Positions 58,748-64,000 of a DNA stretch of 64,000 nucleotides are shown piece by piece; position 1 is the stretch's first letter; each line of letters begins with the position of its first letter. Location: positions 310,001-374,000 of the forward strand of contig CAWIHK010000005.1 in the NCBI GenBank assembly GCA_963835935.1. Direction: 5' to 3'. Under the pieces are notes generated by a model that was given only the letters and a program-made list of their open reading frames with translations, was not told the origin of the DNA and searched no databases. This DNA is from CAWIHK01 sp963835935. GTDB taxonomy: Bacteria > Bacteroidota > Ignavibacteria > UBA10030 > CAVZMI01. The position numbers and the translations under genes were made by a program.

Positions 58748-59542
58748 TTAACGACGGTTTCCAGAATGTGATGGAATTGATTCTCTCGTTAGAGTTACAT
58801 TCCGCGCAACGGTTCCCGTTTTCCCGAACGGCTCCAATGGCAATCCATTCAACTTGAATGAAATTCCACCTGCATTGCCGATAGTGAGAGTAAATTTTTC
58901 TTTAGCAGCCCACACATATTTTGTATTTGGGAGAAGAAGATATTCCTCCGTTCGTTTTCCATCAACGATCATGCTAAGCCACACCTTATCGATTGTCAAC
59001 CCTACAAGAAAGAGACTATCATTTTTCGATTGTGTTGCTGATGGTTGCCTCGACGAATCCGAAGATTTTACGTTTGATTTTGAAAATGCAACTCTTTCCG
59101 ATTCTTTCACCACTTCGCGGAAGGGAATTTGTTTTACGGAATCCATGGACGATGGCTGAAAAAAAGCGAGATAAAAAAGAATAGCAGCAACAATTACCAG
59201 TGCCGCTCCGATACTAAGCCGCCCGATATTCCACCAGGAATGTTTTTCCAGATCGGTTTTTCCCGTAGACTCGTTTTGAATTTGTTCCGGTTGGTGTGCA
59301 GTATCATTTACTCTCGCTAGTTGAGTCTCATATTGTTTTATGATCTCATTTGGATCCATACCGACACATTTTGCATACTCACGGAGAAAAGCGCGTACGT
59401 ATGTTTGAGGCAGAACGGAAAAGTTTCCTTGCTCGAGCGCTTCAAGAAATTGAATGTTAATTCTTGTGATAGAAGCAATTTCGTTCAGACTGATACCTTT
59501 GGCAGAGCGCTGCTTATGTAATTCCTCGGCGAACCAGTTCAT
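58748..59542 (-). CDS. RodZ-like helix-turn-helix membrane protein
   Basis: A 264-residue protein. Residues about 8-75 are a Cro-like helix-turn-helix (KGISLNEIASITRINIQFLE, then QTYVRAFLREYAKCVGMD), the RodZ pattern. One membrane helix lies near residues 108-128. A periplasmic domain of DUF4115 type follows (VWLSMIVDGKRTEEYLLLPN, then ISFKLNGLPLEPFGKTGTVA). RodZ links MreB filaments to the envelope in rod-shaped cells. It lies just upstream of ligA and 73 nt downstream of the tRNA gene. Confidence 0.85.
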   Translation of the reverse strand: MNWFAEELHKQRSAKGISLNEIASITRINIQFLEALEQGNFSVLPQTYVRAFLREYAKCVGMDPNEIIKQYETQLARVNDTAHQPEQIQNESTGKTDLEKHSWWNIGRLSIGAALVIVAAILFYLAFFQPSSMDSVKQIPFREVVKESERVAFSKSNVKSSDSSRQPSATQSKNDSLFLVGLTIDKVWLSMIVDGKRTEEYLLLPNTKYVWAAKEKFTLTIGNAGGISFKLNGLPLEPFGKTGTVARNVTLTRESIPSHSGNRR

Positions 59543-59565
59543 AATACACTGTTTTCAATATCGAT

Positions 59566-59604
59566 GAAAAATGCCATAAGGAATATTATTGATCCCCATG
59601 GCAT
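59566..59604 (-). terminator. Terminator after tRNA-Pro
   Basis: ATGCCAT and ATGGCAT form a 7-bp stem with a 20-nt loop, followed on the minus strand by five T residues. It lies about 12 nt past the tRNA 3' end. Confidence 0.7.
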
Positions 59605-59615
59605 CGGTTTTTTTG

Positions 59616-59689
59616 TCGGAACGGCGGGATTCGAACCCGCGACCCCTTGAACCCCATTCAAGTGCGCTACCGGGCTGCGCCACGTTCCG
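59616..59689 (-). tRNA. tRNA-Pro (anticodon GGG)
   Basis: A 74-nt tRNA on the minus strand. The acceptor stem pairs CGGAACG with CGTTCCG, discriminator A. The D arm holds GGTAGCGC, the anticodon arm pairs CTTGA with TCAAG around the loop ATGGGGT (anticodon GGG, U33 before it and G37 after it), and the T arm carries GGTTCGAATCC. The anticodon and G37 identify proline. CCA is not encoded. Its 5' 23 nt are overlapped by the stop end of the GIY-YIG ORF. Confidence 0.96.
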
Positions 59690-59942
59690 AATTTGTACTG
59701 ATTAAATTTTCTATGAACTTTCTTTTCTTCCGAGATTTGATCTCTCGTTCTCTTCTGATTGCTTCACTCCGAGTATAAAACTGTTCTGTATACACACAAT
59801 GCCATGGTGAACCAGATTTTGTTGACAATACCTGGCCGCCATTATGATCACTCAATCGACGGTCGAGATTATTAGTTTGACCGACATAATACGCACCATC
59901 TTTTTCACTTTGTAAAATGTATACAAAATATATTTCTTCCAT
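59667..59942 (-). CDS. Small GIY-YIG nuclease-domain protein (UPF0213-like)
   Basis: A 91-residue GIY-YIG protein: YFVYILQSEKDGAYYVGQTN contains the YIL and YVG pair, RRLSDHN follows with the conserved Arg, and the C-terminal helix reads RREREIKSRKKRKFIENL with a probable catalytic Glu. Its ATG falls in a copied tRNA segment and its TAG stop is the conserved GGTAG of the real tRNA D loop, so both ends are built from tRNA-Pro sequence. Small GIY-YIG ORFs beside tRNA genes are known; a mobile or homing origin is inference. Confidence 0.85.
   Translation of the reverse strand: MEEIYFVYILQSEKDGAYYVGQTNNLDRRLSDHNGGQVLSTKSGSPWHCVYTEQFYTRSEAIRREREIKSRKKRKFIENLISTNSERGAAR
59675..59843 (-). repeat. 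169-bp repeat, copy 1 (tRNA 5' end plus GIY-YIG 3' half)
   Basis: This segment repeats at 60029-60197 with roughly 92 percent identity by eye. It joins the first 15 nt of tRNA-Pro to the last half of the GIY-YIG ORF, so the unit has the form of an insert plus its tRNA target. Confidence 0.9.
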
Positions 59943-59959
59943 TCGGGTGCGCTACCGGG
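59941..59959 (-). repeat. Copied tRNA-Pro fragment at the GIY-YIG start
   Basis: The minus strand here, CCCGGTAGCGCACCCGAAT, copies tRNA-Pro nucleotides about 16-34 (59656-59674) with two changes. The final AT and the next G are the start codon of the GIY-YIG ORF. Confidence 0.8.
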
Positions 59960-59962
59960 TCC

Positions 59963-59989
59963 CGTCCCAATCCAGAATGGATTGGGACG
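59963..59989 (-). repeat. Strong 11-bp hairpin upstream of the GIY-YIG ORF
   Basis: CGTCCCAATCC and GGATTGGGACG are perfect complements around the 5-nt loop AGAAT. It stands about 20 nt upstream of the GIY-YIG start, between two copied pieces of tRNA. It may be a structural or boundary element of the insert. Confidence 0.8.
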
Positions 59990-60002
59990 CGGATTCCCGC
60001 TA

Positions 60003-60043
60003 TTTGAATTTCTATTGCCAAAGCGGAACTGCGCCACGTTCCG
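60003..60043 (-). repeat. 41-bp boundary repeat, copy 1
   Basis: This segment, ending at the tRNA 5' sequence CGGAACGTGGCGCAG, recurs at 60196-60235 with one base missing and one substitution. It stands at the junction of each insert copy. Confidence 0.85.
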
Positions 60044-60197
60044 AATTTGTACTGATTAAATTTTCTATAAACTTTCTTTTCTTCCGAGATTTGATCTCTC
60101 GTTCTCGTCTTATTGCTTCACTACGGGTATAAAATTGTTCCGTATACACACAATGCCATGGTGAACCAGATTTTGTTGACAACACCTGACCGCCATT
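60012..60197 (-). pseudogene. Truncated GIY-YIG copy
   Basis: The frame NGGQVLSTKSGSPWHCVYTE continues through RREREIKSRKKRKFIENL and ends SERGAVPLWQ at a TAG (60012-60014). It equals the last two thirds of the intact GIY-YIG protein and lacks the YIL/YVG half. It is a decayed earlier copy joined directly to a copied boundary repeat. Confidence 0.8.
60029..60197 (-). repeat. 169-bp repeat, copy 2
   Basis: Second copy of the segment at 59675-59843. It contains the same tRNA-Pro 5' piece and GIY-YIG 3' half with scattered substitutions, mostly at third codon positions. Confidence 0.9.
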
Positions 60198-60235
60198 TGA
60201 ATTTCTATTGCCAAGCGGTACTGCGCCACGTTCCG
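60196..60235 (-). repeat. 41-bp boundary repeat, copy 2
   Basis: Recurrence of the 60003-60043 segment. It forms the upstream edge of the whole tRNA/GIY-YIG array; unique sequence follows towards the MerR gene. Confidence 0.85.
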
Positions 60236-60250
60236 TGAAGAGAATGCTTT

Positions 60251-60631
60251 TCAGTTTAACTTATCAAGCAATGATATCAAAAAATTTTTAGTATCTTCCA
60301 AATCTGCATGAAGCTGTTCGTCTTTAATTTGAATTCGCTTGGGTTGAGGCGCCAGAAGTTCAAGCTGCTCGCCTTCGCTTTCATCCTGATAAGCTTGTAG
60401 AACTTGTTTCGCACCTTCAATTGTATATCGTTCTTCCCTGAGCAATTTTTTGATATACAGAATTAATTTAATGTCTCTGTTTGTATAAATCCTGTTCCCT
60501 GCCCGATTTTTGGAGGGTTTCAACTGTTCAAATTCCGATTCCCAATATCGGAGTACATATTGTTCCAGATCAGTCAACTTGCTGACTTCACTTATCGAAT
60601 AATACAACTTTTTTATACCAAGCTGCTTCAT
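60251..60631 (-). CDS. MerR-family transcriptional regulator
   Basis: A 126-residue MerR-type protein. Residues about 8-75 form the winged helix-turn-helix (YYSISEVSKLTDLEQYVLRY, WESEFEQLKPSKNRAGNRIY, then DIKLILYIKKLLREERYTIE). A short C-terminal coiled coil follows, with no Cys-rich effector domain, so the signal is unknown. It resembles the HspR/MlrA-like short MerR group common in Bacteroidota-type genomes. Its promoter carries a palindrome (60665-60686), suggesting self-control. Confidence 0.88.
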   Translation of the reverse strand: MKQLGIKKLYYSISEVSKLTDLEQYVLRYWESEFEQLKPSKNRAGNRIYTNRDIKLILYIKKLLREERYTIEGAKQVLQAYQDESEGEQLELLAPQPKRIQIKDEQLHADLEDTKNFLISLLDKLN

Positions 60632-60658
60632 GCGATAGACTCTATAAATATTGAATTG

Positions 60659-60687
60659 AATATATGCAAATACGCATTAATTTGCAA
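60659..60687 (-). promoter_or_regulatory. MerR-gene promoter with embedded palindrome
   Basis: TTGCAA and TATATT stand 17 nt apart on the minus strand, about 27 nt upstream of the ATG. The spacer holds TGCAAAT and ATTTGCA, a perfect 7-bp palindrome with an 8-nt centre, between -35 and -10 as in MerR operators. Confidence 0.6.
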
Positions 60688-60735
60688 GATATGCCAGTTC
60701 GAACTTCCGAATAAAAAATTATTTTCGATTATATA

Positions 60736-60753
60736 AGTCGATCCCGATCGACT
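60736..60753. repeat. Perfect 8-bp palindrome upstream of the MerR gene
   Basis: AGTCGATC and GATCGACT flank a 2-nt centre. It stands about 50 nt upstream of the MerR promoter, between that gene and the terminator of the lipoprotein. It may be an operator. Confidence 0.45.
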
Positions 60754-60764
60754 CCCGCTAATAT

Positions 60765-60808
60765 TAAAAAAAACACCAGCGATAATTTCTATTGTTAGTG
60801 TTTTTTTA
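60765..60808. terminator. Terminator after the split lipoprotein gene
   Basis: AACACTAAC and GCTGGTGTT pair with one mismatch and one wobble, followed by eight T residues on the minus strand and seven on the plus. It may work in both directions. The sequence is close to the terminator at 63427, which follows the paralogous lipoprotein. Confidence 0.7.
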
Positions 60809-60838
60809 AAAAGAAAATGACAAAAAGTCCGGTTGTTT

Positions 60839-61352
60839 TTACATTGTTCCGAATGTCACATCAAACGAGCCATTTGTAATAGTAGCCGTACTGTGGTCTG
60901 ATAATCTTGTGGCAGTACCGCTGAATGTTCCTTTCATACCACTTGAAGAATAACTTGTTACAATGCATGTGCCAGTTGATAGAAGATATTCGCCAGATGT
61001 AACGGTGTGCGATGTGGCTCCTTTTATAAACCAGAATACAAATAAATTGTTGCCATTGATATTCCAAGTGTAGGTACCGGGAGTTATTGGAGTTCCATTG
61101 GATTCTACCTCCAACCAAGCTTCATCCCAATTAGTAGAGCTATGCCATGCATATCCATACATCGCTGCTACATATTCCGAATTGCTTACTTCGTTCATAG
61201 CGTATATTGCAGAACCAGAACTTCCGACAGCAGCACCAGTCCATGCTCCGTTAAAACTAAAATCGCCAAACGAATCGGTGCTAAACGATAACGATCCTGA
61301 ACCGTAAATATTGCCGCCTGGATTATTTGAGCTGGTAGAACTGCTGGAGTTT
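60839..61352 (-). pseudogene. Lipoprotein gene, 3' part, split by an IS element
   Basis: The part of a predicted lipoprotein gene on the far side of the IS, from the target duplication to its stop. It reads SSSSTSSNNPGGNIYGSGSL, then beta-rich Gly/Ser/Thr sequence with GAWTGAAVGSSGSAIYAMNE, and ends GSFDVTFGTM. The native start lies at 63098 beyond the IS; the frame to 61393 that includes IS bases has no native start. The protein resembles the copy at 63499-64000, so a small paralogous family of surface lipoproteins exists here. Function unknown. Confidence 0.85.
61330..61352. repeat. 23-bp target-site duplication, left copy
   Basis: The 23-bp sequence starting AGCTGGTAGA and ending CTGGAGTTT is repeated exactly at 63002-63024, on the other side of the IS. 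Confidence 0.93.
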
Positions 61353-63001
61353 CCCGACTTGTCCAAATTAGTATGGCAAAGAATGTGGCTCAAAAAAGAA
61401 GGCTAAATCAATCATGAATAGCCAATTATTTTTAAGAGAAGATCAACTTCATTTGGGATGTCAGATCTCAGCGTTATTTTTTCTCCAGTAAAAGTATCAA
61501 CTAAGGTGGCATCAGTCACACCCTTCAATAATTTCAAAATCGCTTTCGTAGATTTACCAGTTTTGATTTCCAAGTATTTGCACAACGCCAATGCTGCAAA
61601 ACAAATGAGTGTATGAACTTCAATTGCCTCCTGCTTAAAATGGTAGATGGGTCGAATCTGCAAATCACTTTTTGTAACCCTAAACGCCTGTTCGACACGC
61701 CAAAGATTGTGGTAGTGTTCAATAACAAGACGATCACTCGACTCTGATTTTGAAAGATTTGTGTAATACCCTTTGATACCAAGTAGTAACTTTGTTTTTT
61801 CAACGAGTGACGAATTGAGTGTGTAGGAATTGTTTTCCGATGTAATAAATTTTACTCGCTTTATCGTTCCAGGATTCTTGAGAATGTTCTCTGCTTTTGC
61901 AATTCCTTTTTCCATTTCTCGTTTGTCTTTGGCAAATCTCTTCGCGGAAAATTCGCACACCAAATCACCAAGATCTGTTTCTAAACGAATTGTTGTCGTG
62001 TCCTTCTGATTTAGTTGTGCGCTAATTGTCTTGATACACTTCAGCGGTAGGTTTGCTACTCTGGCACCGACAATATACTGGAGTTTTGAAGAGCGAAGAG
62101 CTTTGATGTTGTCGGCACTAATCATTGCAGCATCGGCAACAACAGTGAACGTCTTAATCTTGTGTTTTCGCTTAAAACGCTTAATAACAGGCACTAATGT
62201 GTGCCCCTCAAATTTCTTCCCTTCAAATATTTGATAGCCGACGGGAAATCCTTTATCGGTAACTAAGAGTCCGAGAACGATCTGTGGTTGATTGAATTTG
62301 TTATCTTTTGAAAATCCACATTGTCGCAGTTCATCCGTTTCGGAACTCTCAAAGTACAACGTCGTGACATCATAAAAGACGAGAGAAAAATCGAACTCGA
62401 ATTCTTTTCGAGCCATCGCAAGAACATCCGATTCAATGGTGGATTTCATTTTGAGAAATGTCGGAAGCTGTCTATATAAATCTTGCCGTGTATGTTCAAT
62501 GCCGATGAACTCTTTGAGAAATTCTATTGACTGGAGTTTCGATCCCGGTTCAATGATGCGGGTAATTACCAAGTCAAGAAAAAGTTTATTTCGCAACCAA
62601 TGAAACTTGAATACCTTGCATAAGGTATATAAACTTTCATACACGAGGACATATCGAAATCCAAGATATCGTAATTGTTTCGGTTGGATATTAGTTGAGG
62701 GTAATGACTTTGAAAAAAGGGGTTGTTGTTTTGTTTCTTTCTCGATCCAGTCGGTTGCAGCTTCTTTTAATGCTTGTATCTCTTTTTTGTCATGTGCACT
62801 ACCAATATGTTTGACAACGATTAATTTACGATCTTCGTATCGTACGACTTGTATTGCTGTGGCTTTGGAACCGGTCTTCGTCTCACGAATATGAAACATG
62901 CCTGAAATTTACCCTTAGTATGACAACCCCTCATAAATTTAATCATTTTGTTCCATTTTCTAATCCTTTTTTAATGTGTAACTCTATTTGGACAAGTCAG
63001 G
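61353..63001 (-). mobile_element. IS1634-like insertion sequence
   Basis: A 1649-bp element with imperfect terminal inverted repeats: left CCCGACTTGTCCAAAT and right ATTTGGACAAGTCAGG, which are complementary at all but one position. It encodes one long DDE transposase and is flanked by a 23-bp direct repeat. The length and the long target duplication are typical of the IS1634 group of the IS4 superfamily, known for long, variable duplications. It splits a lipoprotein gene. Confidence 0.93.
61412..62899 (-). CDS. IS1634-family transposase
   Basis: A 495-residue DDE transposase. First Asp in LVFYDVTTLYFES, second Asp in VVADAAMIS, and Glu in YHNLWRVEQAFRVTK, which is the Y-R-E-K signature of the IS4 superfamily. 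The DVTTLYFE and KDNKFNQPQIVLGLLV segments are characteristic of the IS1634 group. The frame is uninterrupted, so the element may still be active. It catalyses cut-and-paste movement. Confidence 0.95.
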   Translation of the reverse strand: MFHIRETKTGSKATAIQVVRYEDRKLIVVKHIGSAHDKKEIQALKEAATDWIEKETKQQPLFSKSLPSTNIQPKQLRYLGFRYVLVYESLYTLCKVFKFHWLRNKLFLDLVITRIIEPGSKLQSIEFLKEFIGIEHTRQDLYRQLPTFLKMKSTIESDVLAMARKEFEFDFSLVFYDVTTLYFESSETDELRQCGFSKDNKFNQPQIVLGLLVTDKGFPVGYQIFEGKKFEGHTLVPVIKRFKRKHKIKTFTVVADAAMISADNIKALRSSKLQYIVGARVANLPLKCIKTISAQLNQKDTTTIRLETDLGDLVCEFSAKRFAKDKREMEKGIAKAENILKNPGTIKRVKFITSENNSYTLNSSLVEKTKLLLGIKGYYTNLSKSESSDRLVIEHYHNLWRVEQAFRVTKSDLQIRPIYHFKQEAIEVHTLICFAALALCKYLEIKTGKSTKAILKLLKGVTDATLVDTFTGEKITLRSDIPNEVDLLLKIIGYS

Positions 63002-63024
63002 AGCTGGTAGAACTGCTGGAGTTT
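63002..63024. repeat. 23-bp target-site duplication, right copy
   Basis: Exact repeat of 61330-61352, at the other boundary of the IS. Confidence 0.93.
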
Positions 63025-63098
63025 TTCTTGCACGACACGAACAATAAGCTCATACAAAATACTGCACAAGCAAATAGAACGATAGCGCTTCTCCTCAT
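63002..63098 (-). pseudogene. Lipoprotein gene, 5' part, split by the IS element
   Basis: From an ATG at 63098 with GGAGG 4 nt upstream, the frame reads MRRSAIVLFACAVFCMSLLF, then VSCKKNSSSSTS, a lipoprotein signal peptide with the lipidated Cys before Lys-Lys. Bacteroidota-type lipoproteins often begin this way. Deleting the IS and one duplication joins it in frame to 60839-61352, giving about 200 residues ending GSFDVTFGTM. The insertion lies in the linker just after the signal peptide. Confidence 0.85.
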
Positions 63099-63426
63099 AT
63101 TTCCTCCCGCGTTAAAATAGGATGTTATGAATAACATGGTTTATGTATTCAAAAGACGAACTAATATAATAAACAATCTGGCATTCCACAATATCATCTC
63201 TGTCGTGTTTCAATAGTTACCACAGCTATTGTATCGATACGTGTGAGAGATAGATGAATGATTAATTGTGAAAGTGCATCTAATATCCTCACATCCATCC
63301 ATATCTGATATCTTCTGGAGTTTGTATTTGAAACAAAAATCGTTTGACATGCTTGTTGAAAATGAAGTGACATAGCATATTCTATTATTGAGTATATAAG
63401 CTGATCCTCATTATCTTCAGCTTACA
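63099..63426. other. Intergenic region upstream of the split lipoprotein gene
   Basis: About 330 bases without a gene. It is AT-rich with several short inverted repeats (ATGTTAT/ATAACAT near 63121-63137 and AGCTGA/TCAGCT near 63399-63422). The promoter of the lipoprotein must lie here but I cannot name it; no sigma-28 or sigma-54 match is present. Confidence 0.6.
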
Positions 63427-63463
63427 CAAAAAAACACCAGCAATAATCTCGAGCGCTGGTGTT
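63427..63463 (-). terminator. Terminator after the edge lipoprotein gene
   Basis: AACACCAGC and GCTGGTGTT form a perfect 9-bp stem with a 13-nt loop, followed by seven T residues on the minus strand. It lies 36 nt past the stop at 63499. Confidence 0.85.
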
Positions 63464-63498
63464 CTTTGGAAAGAAAATTACAAATAGCCTAGTTCCTT

Positions 63499-64000
63499 TT
63501 ACATTGTCTCAGTTCCGAATGTTACATTAAACGAACCATTTGTGATAGAAATCGTAGTTTGATCTGATAATTTCGAAGCAGTGCCACTGAATGTTCCTTG
63601 CATCCCGCTTGCAGAATAACTCGTTATAGTGCATGAACCACTAGTCAAAGATACTCGTTCGAATTATCGGTGGCCGATGTGCTTCCTTTTGTAAAAAAGA
63701 ACAGAAGTCCGGTGTTGGTAGTGTAAGTACCGGGAGCTATTGCAGTACTCGAAGTCAAATCCAACATAGCATTATCCCAGTTGTTAGAGCTATGCCAATC
63801 ATAAGCATAGATAATAGCAGCATGATCCGAGCCGCTAGTTCCAGTTAACGCTTCCACCGCAGTACCAGAGCTCCCGACAGAAACCCCGGTCCATGACCCG
63901 CTAAAACTTAAATTCCCTAGCGAGCCTGCAGTGAATGATAACGACCCTGAACCGTACAAGTTGCTGCCCGGATTATTGCCGCCTGGATTATTTGAGCTGG
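63499..64000 (-). pseudogene. Paralogous lipoprotein, frameshifted and cut by the window edge
   Basis: The frame enters from the right edge as SSNNPGGNNPGSNLYGSGSL, continues through GSWTGVSVGSSGTAVEALTG and IYAYDWHSSNNWDNAMLDL, and breaks at a TGA (63645-63647) after NEYL. One base further the frame continues TSGSCTITSYSASGMQGTFS and ends NVTFGTETM at 63499. Alignment with 60839-61352 shows one base is missing in the T run at 63647-63649. The copy and its neighbour are about half identical by eye. The N-terminus is outside the window. Confidence 0.8.

Noticed and set aside
60738..61393. A complete small gene from 60839 to 61393 with its own start
   Set aside because: The start codon and first residues come from IS1634-like end sequence; the native start lies at 63098 on the other side of the element.
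63645..63959. A short intact protein from 63959 to 63645
   Set aside because: The apparent start is a TTG inside a frame that continues to the window edge, and the stop is a frameshift product when compared with the paralogue.

Overview
The window is one long motility and chemotaxis locus (about 1-54 kb) followed by an accessory and housekeeping tail (54-64 kb). Every gene I can support lies on the minus strand, so transcription runs from high to low coordinates. L- and P-ring genes (FlgH, FlgI) indicate a Gram-negative envelope. FlhF/FlhG, sigma-28, sigma-54-type promoters and an NtrC-type activator indicate a hierarchically controlled flagellum. Bacteroidota-like lipoproteins at the right end, whose signal peptides end in Ser-Cys-Lys-Lys, together with the moderate GC content, suggest the FCB group, perhaps an Ignavibacteria-like lineage. 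That placement is inference and no rRNA is present to test it.

Layout, left to right. 1-7.3 kb: flgK (partial), flgN, flgJ with a lytic transglycosylase domain, flgI, flgH, flgA, flgG, flgF, an FlhB-tail protein (FlhX) and a FliK-like protein. 7.3-11.3 kb: a membrane protein, a GAF histidine kinase, an HDOD protein, fliA and a small membrane protein. 11.4-21.0 kb: flhG, flhF, flhA, flhB, fliR, fliQ, fliP, fliO, fliN (frameshifted), fliM and fliL, led by a sigma-54-type promoter. 21.3-35.3 kb: flbD, flgE (frameshifted), a TIGR02530-like protein, flgD, a repeat-rich fliK, a MotE-like protein, fliJ, fliI, fliH, fliG, fliF, fliE, a small unknown, flgC and flgB, led by a second sigma-54-type promoter. 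35.4-45.8 kb: cheB, cheA, cheZ, two cheY-like genes, cheR, a HEAT-repeat protein, a FapA-like protein, cheW, a small zinc-ribbon protein, a small unknown, a periplasmic binding protein and a response regulator. 46-49 kb: an NtrC-type regulator and its partner kinase. 49.2-54 kb: flgM, a fliT-like chaperone, flaG, fliD, fliS and two tandem flagellins.

The regulatory reading is unusually complete. The kinase and NtrC-type activator probably drive the sigma-54 promoters ahead of flgB and fliL. FliA is held by FlgM until the hook is complete and then drives the two flagellin promoters, which match the sigma-28 consensus very well. Each flagellin leader also carries a hairpin whose loop matches the CsrA consensus plus a second CsrA-like site over the ribosome binding site, the two-site arrangement known for Bacillus hag mRNA.

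The tail holds a sodium:solute symporter, a STAS protein, a GT9-like fragment, ligA, a RodZ-like gene, tRNA-Pro(GGG), a GIY-YIG ORF built into duplicated pieces of that tRNA, a MerR regulator, and a lipoprotein gene split by an IS1634-like element with a 23-bp target duplication. A second lipoprotein copy runs off the right edge. Three genes (fliN, flgE and the edge lipoprotein) each carry an apparent single-base frameshift, which looks more like assembly error than decay. motA/motB, csrA, fliW, rpoN and any full-length chemoreceptor gene are not in the window.
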